Below the pieces are notes generated by a model that worked only from the letters and a program-made list of their open reading frames with translations, made no database searches and was not told the DNA's origin. A stretch of DNA of 64,000 nt. Source: Rhizobium leguminosarum bv. viciae USDA 2370. GTDB taxonomy: Bacteria; Pseudomonadota; Alphaproteobacteria; Rhizobiales; Rhizobiaceae. Of this stretch, positions 1-7,865 are shown one piece after another. The translations under genes and the position numbers were made by a program. The stretch covers positions 62,001 through 126,000 of the forward strand of contig NZ_MRDL01000054.1 in assembly GCF_002008365.1 (NCBI RefSeq), written 5' to 3'. How positions within the stretch are numbered: position 1 is the first letter of the stretch; every line of letters starts with the position of its first letter.

Positions 1-1
1 C

Positions 2-406
2 GAGGGCGCTATCCGCTGCATGCGCCAGGCGCTCGCCACCGTCAAAGGTGACGTCGACTATATCAACACCCACGGCACGTCGACGCCGGTCGGCGACAGC
101 AAGGAAATCGGCGCCATCCGCGAGGTATTCGGCTCGAAGATTCCGCATGTCCAGTCGACCAAGTCGCTGACCGGCCATTCGCTTGGCGCTGCCGGCGTGC
201 AGGAATCGATCTATTCCCTGCTGATGATGCAGCAAGGCTTCATTGGCGAAAGCGCTCATATCACCGAGCTTGATCCCGAATTCGAAGGTGTCCCGATCGT
301 GCGCAAGCGCATCGACGACGCCAAGATCGATATTGCCCTCTCCAATTCCTTCGGCTTCGGCGGCACCAACGCCACGCTCGTCTTCCAGCGCTATAACGGA
401 CAATAA
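2..406 (+). CDS. fabB: 3-oxoacyl-ACP synthase I, C-terminal part (cut by window edge)
   Basis: Condensing enzyme of type II fatty-acid synthesis. It joins malonyl-ACP to an acyl-ACP and in the FabA/FabB pathway keeps the cis double bond of unsaturated fatty acids. Only the last 134 codons are present, and the frame is open to the left edge. Two catalytic histidine motifs of the thiolase fold are visible, NTHGTSTP and KSLTGHSLGAAG, and the end FGFGGTNATLVF is typical of KAS enzymes. The active-site cysteine lies outside the window. The stop is 1 nt before the fabI start, so the two are surely co-transcribed. FabF is a possible alternative by sequence alone, but a fabB-fabI pair is the usual rhizobial order. 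Confidence 0.93.
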   Translation, partial: EGAIRCMRQALATVKGDVDYINTHGTSTPVGDSKEIGAIREVFGSKIPHVQSTKSLTGHSLGAAGVQESIYSLLMMQQGFIGESAHITELDPEFEGVPIVRKRIDDAKIDIALSNSFGFGGTNATLVFQRYNGQ

Positions 407-407
407 T

Positions 408-1214
408 ATGACGGGAATTATGCAGGGTGCGCGCGGGCTCATCATGGGCGTCGCCAACAACCACTCGATCGCCTGGGGGATTTCAAAAGCTCTCGCCGCA
501 CAGGGTGCGGAACTCGCCTTCACCTATCAGGGCGATGCGCTCGGCAAGCGCGTCAAGCCGCTTGCTGCCGAGGTCAGCTCGGATTTCGTGCTGCCCTGCG
601 ACGTCGAGGACACCGCCTCGGTCGATGCCGTGGTCGACGCGATCAAGGAGCGCTGGGGCAAACTCGATTTCATCGTCCATGCCATCGGCTTTTCCGACAA
701 GAATGAGCTCAAGGGTCTCTACGCCGATACGACGCGTGAGAATTTCAGCCGCACAATGGTCATTTCCTGTTTCTCCTTCACCGAGATCGCCAAGCGCTGC
801 GCGCCGTTGATGGAAGATGGTGGTGCGATGCTGACGCTGACCTACAATGGCTCGACGCGCGTCATCCCGAATTACAACGTCATGGGGGTTGCCAAGGCAG
901 CGCTTGAGGCTTCGGTGCGCTATCTCGCCGCCGACTACGGCCCGCGCGGCATCCGCGTCAATGCCATTTCCGCCGGCCCGATCCGTACGCTTGCCGGCGC
1001 CGGCATCTCGGATGCGCGCGCGATCCTCTCCTGGAACCAGCGCAATGCACCGCTGCGCAAGACTGTGACCATCGATCAGGTCGGCAACTCGGCTCTCTAC
1101 CTGCTCTCCGACCTTTCCTCCGGCGTCACCGGCGAAATCCACTTCGTCGACGCCGGCTTCAACGTCACCTCCATGCCGACGCTGGAAACGCTGCGCAAAG
1201 CGGACGTCGAATAA
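408..1214 (+). CDS. fabI: enoyl-ACP reductase (NADH), FabI
   Basis: Reduces the trans-2-enoyl-ACP double bond in the last step of each fatty-acid elongation cycle; cytosolic short-chain dehydrogenase family. The protein has 268 aa. The N-terminal nucleotide-binding stretch GVANNHSIAWGISKAL starts near residue 14. The FabI-type catalytic pair Y-x6-K is present as Tyr156 and Lys163. I chose the ATG at 408, which begins MTGIMQGARGL and directly follows the fabB stop; a second in-frame ATG at 420 is possible. The frame is also open upstream, but that part overlaps fabB and is not used. The gene ends at a strong hairpin terminator. Confidence 0.96.
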   Translation: MTGIMQGARGLIMGVANNHSIAWGISKALAAQGAELAFTYQGDALGKRVKPLAAEVSSDFVLPCDVEDTASVDAVVDAIKERWGKLDFIVHAIGFSDKNELKGLYADTTRENFSRTMVISCFSFTEIAKRCAPLMEDGGAMLTLTYNGSTRVIPNYNVMGVAKAALEASVRYLAADYGPRGIRVNAISAGPIRTLAGAGISDARAILSWNQRNAPLRKTVTIDQVGNSALYLLSDLSSGVTGEIHFVDAGFNVTSMPTLETLRKADVE

Positions 1215-1234
1215 ACATTATTCGATCGAAACTC

Positions 1235-1270
1235 AAAGGCCGTGCGCAGATGATGCGCACGGCCTTTTTC
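1235..1270. terminator. terminator between fabI and the convergent methyltransferase gene
   Basis: A GC-rich stem, AAGGCCGTGCGCA with its complement TGCGCACGGCCTT, sits 20 nt after the fabI stop and runs into a T-tract on the plus strand. The converging minus-strand gene ends at 1308, so the hairpin may serve both directions. Confidence 0.85.
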
Positions 1271-1307
1271 TATCGATAAGAATGATCGGATCGAGGCTGC
1301 TTGAGCC

Positions 1308-2324
1308 CTATTTCTTCGCCCACAGCACCTTGAAGCGGGCGTTGCGGCAGGTTTCCCCGCTTTCCCTGAAATTCGCCGCCAGAACCGGTTCGTAAGGCAG
1401 GCCGCGATTGGCGACGAGCATCAGGCGGCCGCCGCCGCGAAGGGCGGATGCGGCAGTCTTGATCATTGCCTGGCCGAGTGCCGGCTCGGCTGCGTGCCCC
1501 TCGTGGAAGGGCGGGTTCATGATGACGAGATCGTATTTGTCCTTGACCGGCTCACCCGCCAGATCGTGCCAGTAGAAGCGCGCAGGCGCGTTCGGGCAGT
1601 TCTCCGCCAGATTATCCCTGGCAGCCTCCAGAGCCGCGTGATCGGCCTCGTAGAGGTCGAGGCGCGTCAGTCCACGCGACTTCTGGGCCAGCTCGACGGA
1701 GAGATAGCCCCATCCGGCGCCAAAATCCGCAACGTCGCCGGTGAAATCCTGCGGTAGGCGCGAGGCCAGCAGTTCCGATCCGGCATCGATGCGGTCATGC
1801 GAGAACATGCCGGCGGTTGCATTGAAACGGCCGTCGACACGCACCGGCGCCTTTGCCAGCTTGGAGACAATCTCATCGGCATCCGCCGGCCGGCCGAACC
1901 AGAAGGCGACGCCGTGATATTTCGGCATATGATCGACTGCGAGATTGAAACCTTCCATCCGCTTGCGCAGCGGCTGGATGCCGTCTTCCTTCGCGCCGGC
2001 AACGACGATCAGGCCGCCGACCCGTGTGCGGGCAATAGCGGCAGCAAGATTGGCCTCGTTCTCACCCTTGTGCTTGGTGCACAGCACCAGAGCCGCATCG
2101 TAGTTCTCGCCGTCGATCTCCGGCTTTGCTTCGATGCGCTGCGCCAGCAGCTGCCGATAGAGTGGCCGGAAGCCCTGGACGGCGCTGAGCGAGGCGGCAA
2201 AGCCTTCCGGCAGCGCAAAGCCTGCCTCGGCGCCGAGGAAGAGCACGCGCTCGCCCTCGCCGGGCGCCTCGACTGTGCCGCTGGCAAAGGGATGGAACAG
2301 GGTCTTCAGCGTCTCGCTGCTCAT
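1308..2324 (-). CDS. class I SAM-dependent methyltransferase, RsmC-like
   Basis: Predicted rRNA guanine-N2 methyltransferase of the RsmC/RlmG type. The protein has 338 aa and is built as in that family: a degenerate N-terminal methyltransferase-like half (about residues 1-170) and an active C-terminal half. SAM motif I, VADFGAGWGYLS, is at about 198-209. The catalytic NPPF motif is at 270-273, the signature of enzymes that methylate an exocyclic amino group. By family the substrate would be 16S rRNA G1207, but which guanine is modified cannot be read from the sequence. It stands alone between fabI and pnp, with a mosaic repeat just upstream of its start. Confidence 0.85.
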   Translation of the reverse strand: MSSETLKTLFHPFASGTVEAPGEGERVLFLGAEAGFALPEGFAASLSAVQGFRPLYRQLLAQRIEAKPEIDGENYDAALVLCTKHKGENEANLAAAIARTRVGGLIVVAGAKEDGIQPLRKRMEGFNLAVDHMPKYHGVAFWFGRPADADEIVSKLAKAPVRVDGRFNATAGMFSHDRIDAGSELLASRLPQDFTGDVADFGAGWGYLSVELAQKSRGLTRLDLYEADHAALEAARDNLAENCPNAPARFYWHDLAGEPVKDKYDLVIMNPPFHEGHAAEPALGQAMIKTAASALRGGGRLMLVANRGLPYEPVLAANFRESGETCRNARFKVLWAKK

Positions 2325-2340
2325 GGGCCTCGTCTCGTCT

Positions 2341-2448
2341 TAAAGCATGTCGCGCAAAAGTGTTCAGCGGTTTTGCGATCACGACATGCGCAAAACCAAG
2401 GACCTAAAGTGTGGCAAGCGAATCTGAAAGATCGCGCCACGCTTTAGG
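2341..2448. repeat. mosaic palindromic repeat, family A, long form
   Basis: About 108 bp beginning TAAAGCATGTCGCGCAAAAG and ending CACGCTTTAGG. It has a first palindromic part (GCATGTCG...CGACATGC) and a second part ending in GCGCCACGCTTTA. The same arrangement occurs at 38124-38230, and shortened copies lie at 23478-23540 and 26478-26540. It fits between the methyltransferase start and the pnp terminator. Confidence 0.85.
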
Positions 2449-2452
2449 ATAC

Positions 2453-2482
2453 AAAAAAGGGCGCGGAAGCATTTCCGCGCCC
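2453..2482 (-). terminator. rho-independent terminator of pnp
   Basis: A perfect 10-bp stem (GGGCGCGGAA / TTCCGCGCCC) with loop GCAT, followed on the minus strand by six T. It lies 22 nt past the pnp stop. Confidence 0.92.
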
Positions 2483-2504
2483 GGTATTAAATTTGGAAGG
2501 CGGC

Positions 2505-4643
2505 TTATTCGGCCGCTTCTTCCTTCTTCTTCTCGTTCGGGATTTCCTGGCCGGTGGCCTGGTCGACGACCTTCATCGACAGGCGAACCTTGCCGCGTTC
2601 GTCGAAGCCGAGCAGCTTGACCCACACCTTGTCGCCTTCCTTGACGACGTCCTGCGTCTTGGCAACACGCTCGGAAGCGAGCTGCGAGATGTGGACGAGA
2701 CCGTCGCGGGCGCCGAAGAAGTTGACGAAGGCGCCGAAGTCGGCGGTCTTGACGACCGTGCCTTCGTAGACCTGGCCGATCTCAGGCTCGGCGACGATCG
2801 AGTGGATCCACTTGCGGGCCGCTTCGATCTCCTTGCCGGAGGACGAAGCGATCTTGACGGTGCCGTCGTCCTCGATGTTGATCTTCGCGCCGGTCTTTTC
2901 GACGATTTCGCGAATGACCTTGCCGCCGGAGCCGATGACTTCGCGGATCTTGTCGACCGGGATATTCATGACTTCGATGCGCGGGGCGAATTCACCGAGC
3001 TGGCCGCGGCTTTCGGTAATGGCCTTGGACATTTCGCCGAGGATGTGAGCGCGACCGCCTTGGGCCTGGCCAAGGGCGACCTTCATGATCTCTTCGGTGA
3101 TACCGGCGATCTTGATGTCCATCTGCAGCGAGGTGATGCCGTCGGCGGTACCGGCGACTTTGAAGTCCATGTCGCCGAGGTGGTCTTCGTCACCGAGAAT
3201 GTCGGAGAGGACAGCGAAGCGATCGCCTTCCAGGATCAGACCCATGGCGATACCGGCCACCGGCTTTGCCAGCGGAACGCCGGCGTCCATCAGAGCGAGC
3301 GAGGTACCGCAGACCGTTGCCATCGAGGACGAGCCATTCGACTCGGTGATCTCGGAGACGACGCGCAGCGTGTAGGGGAACTGCTCGACGGTCGGCAGCA
3401 TCGGACGGATCGCGCGCCATGCGAGCTTGCCGTGGCCGATTTCGCGGCGACCCGGGGAGCCCATGCGGCCGGTCTCGCCAACCGAGTAGGGAGGGAAGTT
3501 GTAATGGAGCAGGAAGCGCTCCTTGTACATGCCCGTCAGGCTGTCGACATACTGCTCATCTTCGCCGGTGCCGAGCGTGGCAACGACGATCGCCTGCGTT
3601 TCACCGCGGGTGAACAGCGCCGAACCGTGCGTACGCGGCAGAAGACCGACTTCCGAAACGATCGGACGAACGGTTTCGAGGTCGCGGCCGTCGATGCGGC
3701 TCTTGGTGTCGAGAATGTTCCAGCGGACGATCTTTGCCTGCAGGTGCTTGAAGATCGCGCCGACTTCTTCGGCCGTGTACCTGGCGTCGCCTTCCTCGGG
3801 GAGGAAGTGTGCCTTCACCTTCGCCTTGACGGCGTCGACGGCGGCGTAGCGGTCGGCCTTCTGGGTGATCTTGTAGGCTTCGCGAAGTTCACCTTCGGCA
3901 AGGCCGAGCATCTCGCTTTCGAGAGCGGAGTAGTCTTCCGGCTGGAAGTCGCGCGGCTCCTTGGCGGCAACTTCGGCGAGCTTGATGATCGCGTCGAGAA
4001 CCGGCTGGAAGCCCTTGTGGCCGAACATGACGGCACCGAGCATGACGTCTTCGTTGAGTTCCTTGGCTTCGGATTCCACCATCAGCACGGCGTCGTAGGT
4101 GCCGGCGACGACGAGGTCGAGGCTCGATTCGTCCATCTCGTCGAGATGCGGGTTGAGAACGTATTCGCCGTTGATGTAGCCGACGCGCGCACCGCCGACC
4201 GGGCCCATGAAGGGAACGCCGGATAGTGTCAGCGCTGCCGAGGTGGCAACCATCGACAGCACGTCGGGATTGTTTTCAAGGTCGTGCTGGATAACGGTGA
4301 CGACGACCTGCGTGTCGTTCTTGTAGCCTTCCGGGAAAAGCGGGCGGATCGGGCGGTCGATCAGCCGGGAAACGAGGGTCTCGTTCTCGCTCGGGCGGCC
4401 TTCGCGCTTGAAATAGCCGCCGGGGATCTTGCCGGCCGCGTAGGTCTTTTCCTGGTAGTTGACGGTGAGCGGAAAGAAATCCTGGCCTGGCTTCGGCGAC
4501 TTGGCCGAGACGACGGTGGCGAGAACGACGGTTTCGCCGTAGGTGGCGAGAACCGCGCCGTCGGCCTGACGGGCGATCTTGCCGGTTTCGAGCTTCAGCG
4601 GGCGGCCGGCCCACTCGATTTCCACTGTGTGTGTATCAAACAT
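2505..4643 (-). CDS. pnp: polyribonucleotide nucleotidyltransferase (PNPase)
   Basis: 3'-to-5' phosphorolytic exoribonuclease of mRNA decay, active as a trimer and part of the degradosome where one is formed. The 712-aa protein has the usual order: two RNase PH-like domains with a helical linker (about 1-550), a KH domain (about 554-613, with GSGGK) and an S1 domain (about 620-690). The C-terminal tail is lysine- and glutamate-rich. I chose the ATG at 4643 (MFDTHTVEIEW) because it matches the family start and has AAGGACAAGAG just upstream; the frame is open for 24 more codons. It lies downstream of rpsO, as in many bacteria, across a 350-nt leader with strong hairpins. Confidence 0.97.
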   Translation of the reverse strand: MFDTHTVEIEWAGRPLKLETGKIARQADGAVLATYGETVVLATVVSAKSPKPGQDFFPLTVNYQEKTYAAGKIPGGYFKREGRPSENETLVSRLIDRPIRPLFPEGYKNDTQVVVTVIQHDLENNPDVLSMVATSAALTLSGVPFMGPVGGARVGYINGEYVLNPHLDEMDESSLDLVVAGTYDAVLMVESEAKELNEDVMLGAVMFGHKGFQPVLDAIIKLAEVAAKEPRDFQPEDYSALESEMLGLAEGELREAYKITQKADRYAAVDAVKAKVKAHFLPEEGDARYTAEEVGAIFKHLQAKIVRWNILDTKSRIDGRDLETVRPIVSEVGLLPRTHGSALFTRGETQAIVVATLGTGEDEQYVDSLTGMYKERFLLHYNFPPYSVGETGRMGSPGRREIGHGKLAWRAIRPMLPTVEQFPYTLRVVSEITESNGSSSMATVCGTSLALMDAGVPLAKPVAGIAMGLILEGDRFAVLSDILGDEDHLGDMDFKVAGTADGITSLQMDIKIAGITEEIMKVALGQAQGGRAHILGEMSKAITESRGQLGEFAPRIEVMNIPVDKIREVIGSGGKVIREIVEKTGAKINIEDDGTVKIASSSGKEIEAARKWIHSIVAEPEIGQVYEGTVVKTADFGAFVNFFGARDGLVHISQLASERVAKTQDVVKEGDKVWVKLLGFDERGKVRLSMKVVDQATGQEIPNEKKKEEAAE

Positions 4644-4955
4644 CTCTTGTCCTTCAATGCGGGAGCACGCGCCATCGCCGATATCAAGGCGCAGCGCACA
4701 GTCGACCGCAATCAATGTGACGTATCACGGGCAAGACAACGGGAGGCTTTTCATCCTCGGCTTCCTCAGGAGTTCTTGAGAAACCGGGCCAAAGCTCATT
4801 GATAAGCCTTGGCCGAAAGCATCCGGCAATCCTGCCCCATGACAGGTCAACGGTTGGTTTGGCAGATCCGGCCCATCCGGGTCTGCCGGTCTTTCCATCG
4901 CGTAAAATAGGGCGCGGCTGGAACATTTCATCGGGAGCCGTGTCCCGAAACACAT
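4644..4955 (-). promoter_or_regulatory. rpsO-pnp spacer / pnp leader with stem-loop
   Basis: No gene is visible in these 312 bases. A hairpin at 4861-4887 has an 11-bp stem with one G-U pair (GGCAGATCCGG / CCGGGTCTGCC, loop CCCAT) and no T-run, so it looks like a structured leader element, not a terminator. In Escherichia coli a stem-loop in the pnp leader is cut by RNase III and lets PNPase control its own mRNA. A similar role here is inference from position. Confidence 0.5.
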
Positions 4956-4985
4956 CCGGCGGACGCTTGGGAAAGCGCCCGCCGG
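4956..4985 (-). terminator. hairpin just after rpsO
   Basis: A stem of about 12 bp (CCGGCGGACGCT paired with GCGCCCGCCGG, one G-U) begins 6 nt after the rpsO stop. No T-run follows, so it may be a leaky terminator or an end that protects the rpsO mRNA. Confidence 0.65.
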
Positions 4986-4991
4986 ATAATC

Positions 4992-5261
4992 TTAGCGGCG
5001 GATACCCAGGCTGGTGATCAGCTTGGAATAGCGGCCTTCATCCTTCTTCTTGAGATAATCAAGAAGCGAGCGGCGGCTCGAAACCATCGTCAGCAGGCCA
5101 CGGCGGGAATGGTTATCCTTCTTGTGGTCCTTGAAGTGTTCGGTCAGGTTATTGATGCGTTCGGTCAGGATCGCGACCTGGACTTCCGGAGAACCGGTAT
5201 CGCCTTCAACGGTCGCATATTCCTTGATCAGCGCAGACTTGCGCTCAGCAGTGATCGACAT
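4992..5261 (-). CDS. rpsO: 30S ribosomal protein S15
   Basis: Primary binding protein of the 16S rRNA central domain. The 89-aa length is exactly that of the family, and landmarks such as GDTGSPEVQVA and HSRRGLLTMVSSRR are present. The ATG at 5261 has the strong site AGAAAGGA upstream; the frame is open for 13 more codons but they are not conserved-looking. It stands upstream of pnp, separated by a hairpin. Confidence 0.98.
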   Translation of the reverse strand: MSITAERKSALIKEYATVEGDTGSPEVQVAILTERINNLTEHFKDHKKDNHSRRGLLTMVSSRRSLLDYLKKKDEGRYSKLITSLGIRR

Positions 5262-5411
5262 CGGGTGATCCTTTCTAAGAGGAGGAGATAGAGTCGCCAA
5301 AAGCCGGGATGTCGTCCAGCTTTGGCCGTGAATGCAAACGGGCGTACCCGATGCTGGCGCTGCCTATAAACCAAATATGGATCGATGGAAAGAGGGGTCG
5401 TCCTTGGCGGC

Positions 5412-6263
5412 TCAACGGCCCGCCATGGCGCCCCGGATCATCCCGTCATAGGCTGAAGGATCCTGCAGCATGGCGAAATGGCTCACATCTCTCAGGATGA
5501 CGAGTTTAGCGCCCGGAATCTGTTTTGCCATCATTTCCGTATGGTCGAGCTTTACGGCTTCATCATGATCGCCAATGGCAAGTGTGACCGGCACCGAGAT
5601 CTTGCCAAGATCGGCGGCCGTCCAGGCCGGCTGGGTTGCCCACATTTCGGAGATCTGCTTGACGAAGGCGTCGTATTCGTTCGGCGTCGGCGACAGCTTC
5701 CTGTAATATTCGCCGGCGACGTTGATGTAGTCGTTGAAGACCTTGTCGTTCAACACGTCTGGCTTGACGCCGTCTGTCGTGACATTGGCTGCCTGGGCAA
5801 TGACCCGCGTCAGCTTCTCCGGATGTTTCATCGCCATGTCGATGCCGATGATGCCACCGTCCGACCATCCGACAAGCGTCACCTTGTCGATCTTCAGATA
5901 GTCGAGAAGTGCCACATAATCCGATGTCATCAGGTCGTAACCGAAGGGCTGCTGGCTGCGCGTCGAGCGTCCATGGCCGCGGCTGTCGGCAACGATGACC
6001 AAGTGGTCCTTGGCAAAATCGGCGACCTGATGAGCCCAGACCTCGGCATTTCCAAGTCCGCCGTGAATGAACAGGATGGGGTCGCCTTCGCCGTATTCGG
6101 CGTAATACATCTTGATGTCGTTCACTTCGGCCATGCCGCTCGTCTTTGCCGCCGGCATCGAAGGAAAGGCTGGGAGCTCGGCCCAGCGCTCGGCGGATTG
6201 AGCGTTGGCCACGGTCAGGAACATCGAAAAGAACGTCAGTATTCCGATAGCAGTTACGCGCAT
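5412..6263 (-). CDS. secreted alpha/beta hydrolase
   Basis: A 283-aa alpha/beta-fold hydrolase with a clear signal peptide (residues 1-22, ending NAQS), so it is probably periplasmic or secreted. An oxyanion HGG is at 67-69, the nucleophile elbow GWSDGG puts the catalytic serine at 134, the acid is probably in GDHDE near 233, and the histidine is about 262 (DVSHFAM). The region ADSRGHGRS is typical of the esterase / haloperoxidase branch. The substrate cannot be told. A good ribosome site (AGGAGAAAG) precedes the ATG. It is inserted between truB and rpsO, where most genomes have nothing, so it is an accessory gene in a core block. Confidence 0.85.
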   Translation of the reverse strand: MRVTAIGILTFFSMFLTVANAQSAERWAELPAFPSMPAAKTSGMAEVNDIKMYYAEYGEGDPILFIHGGLGNAEVWAHQVADFAKDHLVIVADSRGHGRSTRSQQPFGYDLMTSDYVALLDYLKIDKVTLVGWSDGGIIGIDMAMKHPEKLTRVIAQAANVTTDGVKPDVLNDKVFNDYINVAGEYYRKLSPTPNEYDAFVKQISEMWATQPAWTAADLGKISVPVTLAIGDHDEAVKLDHTEMMAKQIPGAKLVILRDVSHFAMLQDPSAYDGMIRGAMAGR

Positions 6264-6366
6264 ATTCTTTCTCCTGTCGGACCACCATGGCCCCTCGGGC
6301 CGCTATGGCGGCCCGACAGGGAAGATATCGCATCGTTACCGGCTGACAATCGCTATCGTTGTGGGT

Positions 6367-7299
6367 TCAGGCGAAAACACGCTTCGGGCGAAACTCGCCC
6401 TGGCCGATCTCGCCGATCGCGATCAGCCTGCCGCGGGCGGTCGCATAGGCTTCGCTTTCGGCAACCGGCGCATCGCGGCCACGCACCAGGATCGGGTTGC
6501 CCATCTTCAGCCGGTGCGCCTGGTCGTCGTTGATGACGAGATGGGGCAGGGCCGATAGCGCTTCGCAGGTGTCGATGAGCAGCGCGTCGAGGGCCGCCAG
6601 CCGCTCGTCCATATCCTCGATCGCCTCCAGTGCCACGAGATCTGCGAGCGGCACCATGGCCTCTTCCGCGAAGGGCGCGACGAAGGTGCGCCGCAGCCCG
6701 GACACATGGCCGTAGCAGCCGAGTTCGCGGCCGAAATCGCGCGCCAGCGCCCTGACATAGGTGCCCTTGCCGCATTCCACTTCGAAATGTGCGCTATTGG
6801 CGTCCGGGCAGGCAAGCAAGGTCAGCCGGAAGATATCGACCTCACGTGAGGGGATTTCGACGGTTTCGCCTTCGCGCGCCAGATCATAGGCGCGTTCACC
6901 CGATATCTTGATAGCGGAAAACTGCGGCGGCACCTGGCTGATGGTGCCGATATATCGAGGCAGGATATCGCGGATCTGCTGTTCGCTCGGGCGTTTGTCC
7001 GAACTCTCAGTCACTTCGCCCTCGAGATCGTCGGTCGCGCGCTCCTCGCCCCAGCTCACCGTGAATTCATAGATCTTGCGGCCATCCATCACGTAGGGAA
7101 CGGTCTTCGTCGCATCGCCGAGCGCGATCGGCAGCATGCCGGAGGCGAGCGGATCGAGCGTGCCGGCATGACCGGCCTTCTGCGCCTTGTAGAGCCATTT
7201 GATCTTGGAAACGGCTTCCGTCGAGCCGAAATCCACCGGCTTGTCGAGGATCAGCCAGCCGGAAATCGGCCGGCCCTTGGGTTTGCGTGGTTTGGACAT
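6367..7299 (-). CDS. truB: tRNA pseudouridine-55 synthase
   Basis: Makes the near-universal pseudouridine 55 in the T-loop of tRNAs. The protein has 310 aa from the start chosen. The catalytic motif HAGTLDPLASG puts the active aspartate at residue 49. The N-terminal SGWLILDKP and the central KGTYVRALARDFG are family landmarks. I chose the ATG at 7299 (MSKPRKPKG), which has AGAAGAGA upstream and leaves 13 nt after rbfA; an in-frame ATG at 7326 would overlap the rbfA end. It is the last of the rimP-nusA-infB-rbfA-truB operon. Confidence 0.97.
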   Translation of the reverse strand: MSKPRKPKGRPISGWLILDKPVDFGSTEAVSKIKWLYKAQKAGHAGTLDPLASGMLPIALGDATKTVPYVMDGRKIYEFTVSWGEERATDDLEGEVTESSDKRPSEQQIRDILPRYIGTISQVPPQFSAIKISGERAYDLAREGETVEIPSREVDIFRLTLLACPDANSAHFEVECGKGTYVRALARDFGRELGCYGHVSGLRRTFVAPFAEEAMVPLADLVALEAIEDMDERLAALDALLIDTCEALSALPHLVINDDQAHRLKMGNPILVRGRDAPVAESEAYATARGRLIAIGEIGQGEFRPKRVFA

Positions 7300-7312
7300 G
7301 CGTCTCTTCTGT

Positions 7313-7717
7313 TTATTGTTCGTCATTGTCGCCGTCGAGGTCGCGGCTCACCTCGGGCGAACGCAGCAGCTCGTCGATCTTCTTGTAGTTGTCGAAGCTG
7401 GTATCGTCGCGGAAGCGCACCTCCGGCATGTATTTCATCTGCCGGAGCTGCTGCCCGAGCCGGCCGCGGATGAACCTTGCATTACGGTTCAACGCCTCGA
7501 TGACGATGCTGTGGTCTGAAACGCCGAGCGGCGTCACATAGGCGGTAGCGATCTTGAGGTCCGGCGACATGCGCACTTCCGAGATCGAGATCACGGTCGC
7601 TTCGATGACGTCATCACGCACTTCGCCGCGCTGCAGCACCTGGGTGATAGCGGCGCGAACCTGTTCGCCAACGCGCAGCATGCGCTGCGAAGGCGCGGAA
7701 GAAGTTGCTCTGGTCAT
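7313..7717 (-). CDS. rbfA: 30S ribosome-binding factor A
   Basis: Small KH-fold factor needed for late 30S maturation and 16S rRNA 5'-end processing. The protein has 134 aa. The family core is visible as RVGEQVRAAITQVLQRGE near the N-terminus and LNRNARFIRGRLGQQL in the middle. It sits between infB and truB as in almost all bacteria. It follows infB at 148 nt, with a strong hairpin in the gap. Confidence 0.96.
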   Translation of the reverse strand: MTRATSSAPSQRMLRVGEQVRAAITQVLQRGEVRDDVIEATVISISEVRMSPDLKIATAYVTPLGVSDHSIVIEALNRNARFIRGRLGQQLRQMKYMPEVRFRDDTSFDNYKKIDELLRSPEVSRDLDGDNDEQ

Positions 7718-7813
7718 TGTTATCTCTATTTGCCGATGCGGCTGGGAATCGAACCCGTCAAAGGAGAGCGTCCATGACTCTTTTGGTCGAAAAGGTCAAG
7801 GCGGCAGATGCCC

Positions 7814-7844
7814 GAAAGCCATCCGCCGGTGGCGGATGGCTTTC
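7814..7844 (-). terminator. hairpin between infB and rbfA
   Basis: A perfect 14-bp stem (GAAAGCCATCCGCC / GGCGGATGGCTTTC, 3-nt loop) lies 22 nt past the infB stop. No T-run follows on the minus strand, so a transcript-stabilising or processing element is as likely as a terminator. It would let infB mRNA levels differ from rbfA-truB. Confidence 0.6.
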
Positions 7845-7865
7845 GGAAAGCTCAGGCGCAGCAGT

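Noticed and set aside
2493..4226. 577-codon plus-strand frame opposite pnp
   Set aside because: Shadow of PNPase; no ribosome site and no domain.
7738..7764. tRNA T-arm-like GGGTTCGATTCCC on the minus strand between infB and rbfA
   Set aside because: Only a 3-bp stem would form and no anticodon or acceptor arm is nearby. It is a chance match.
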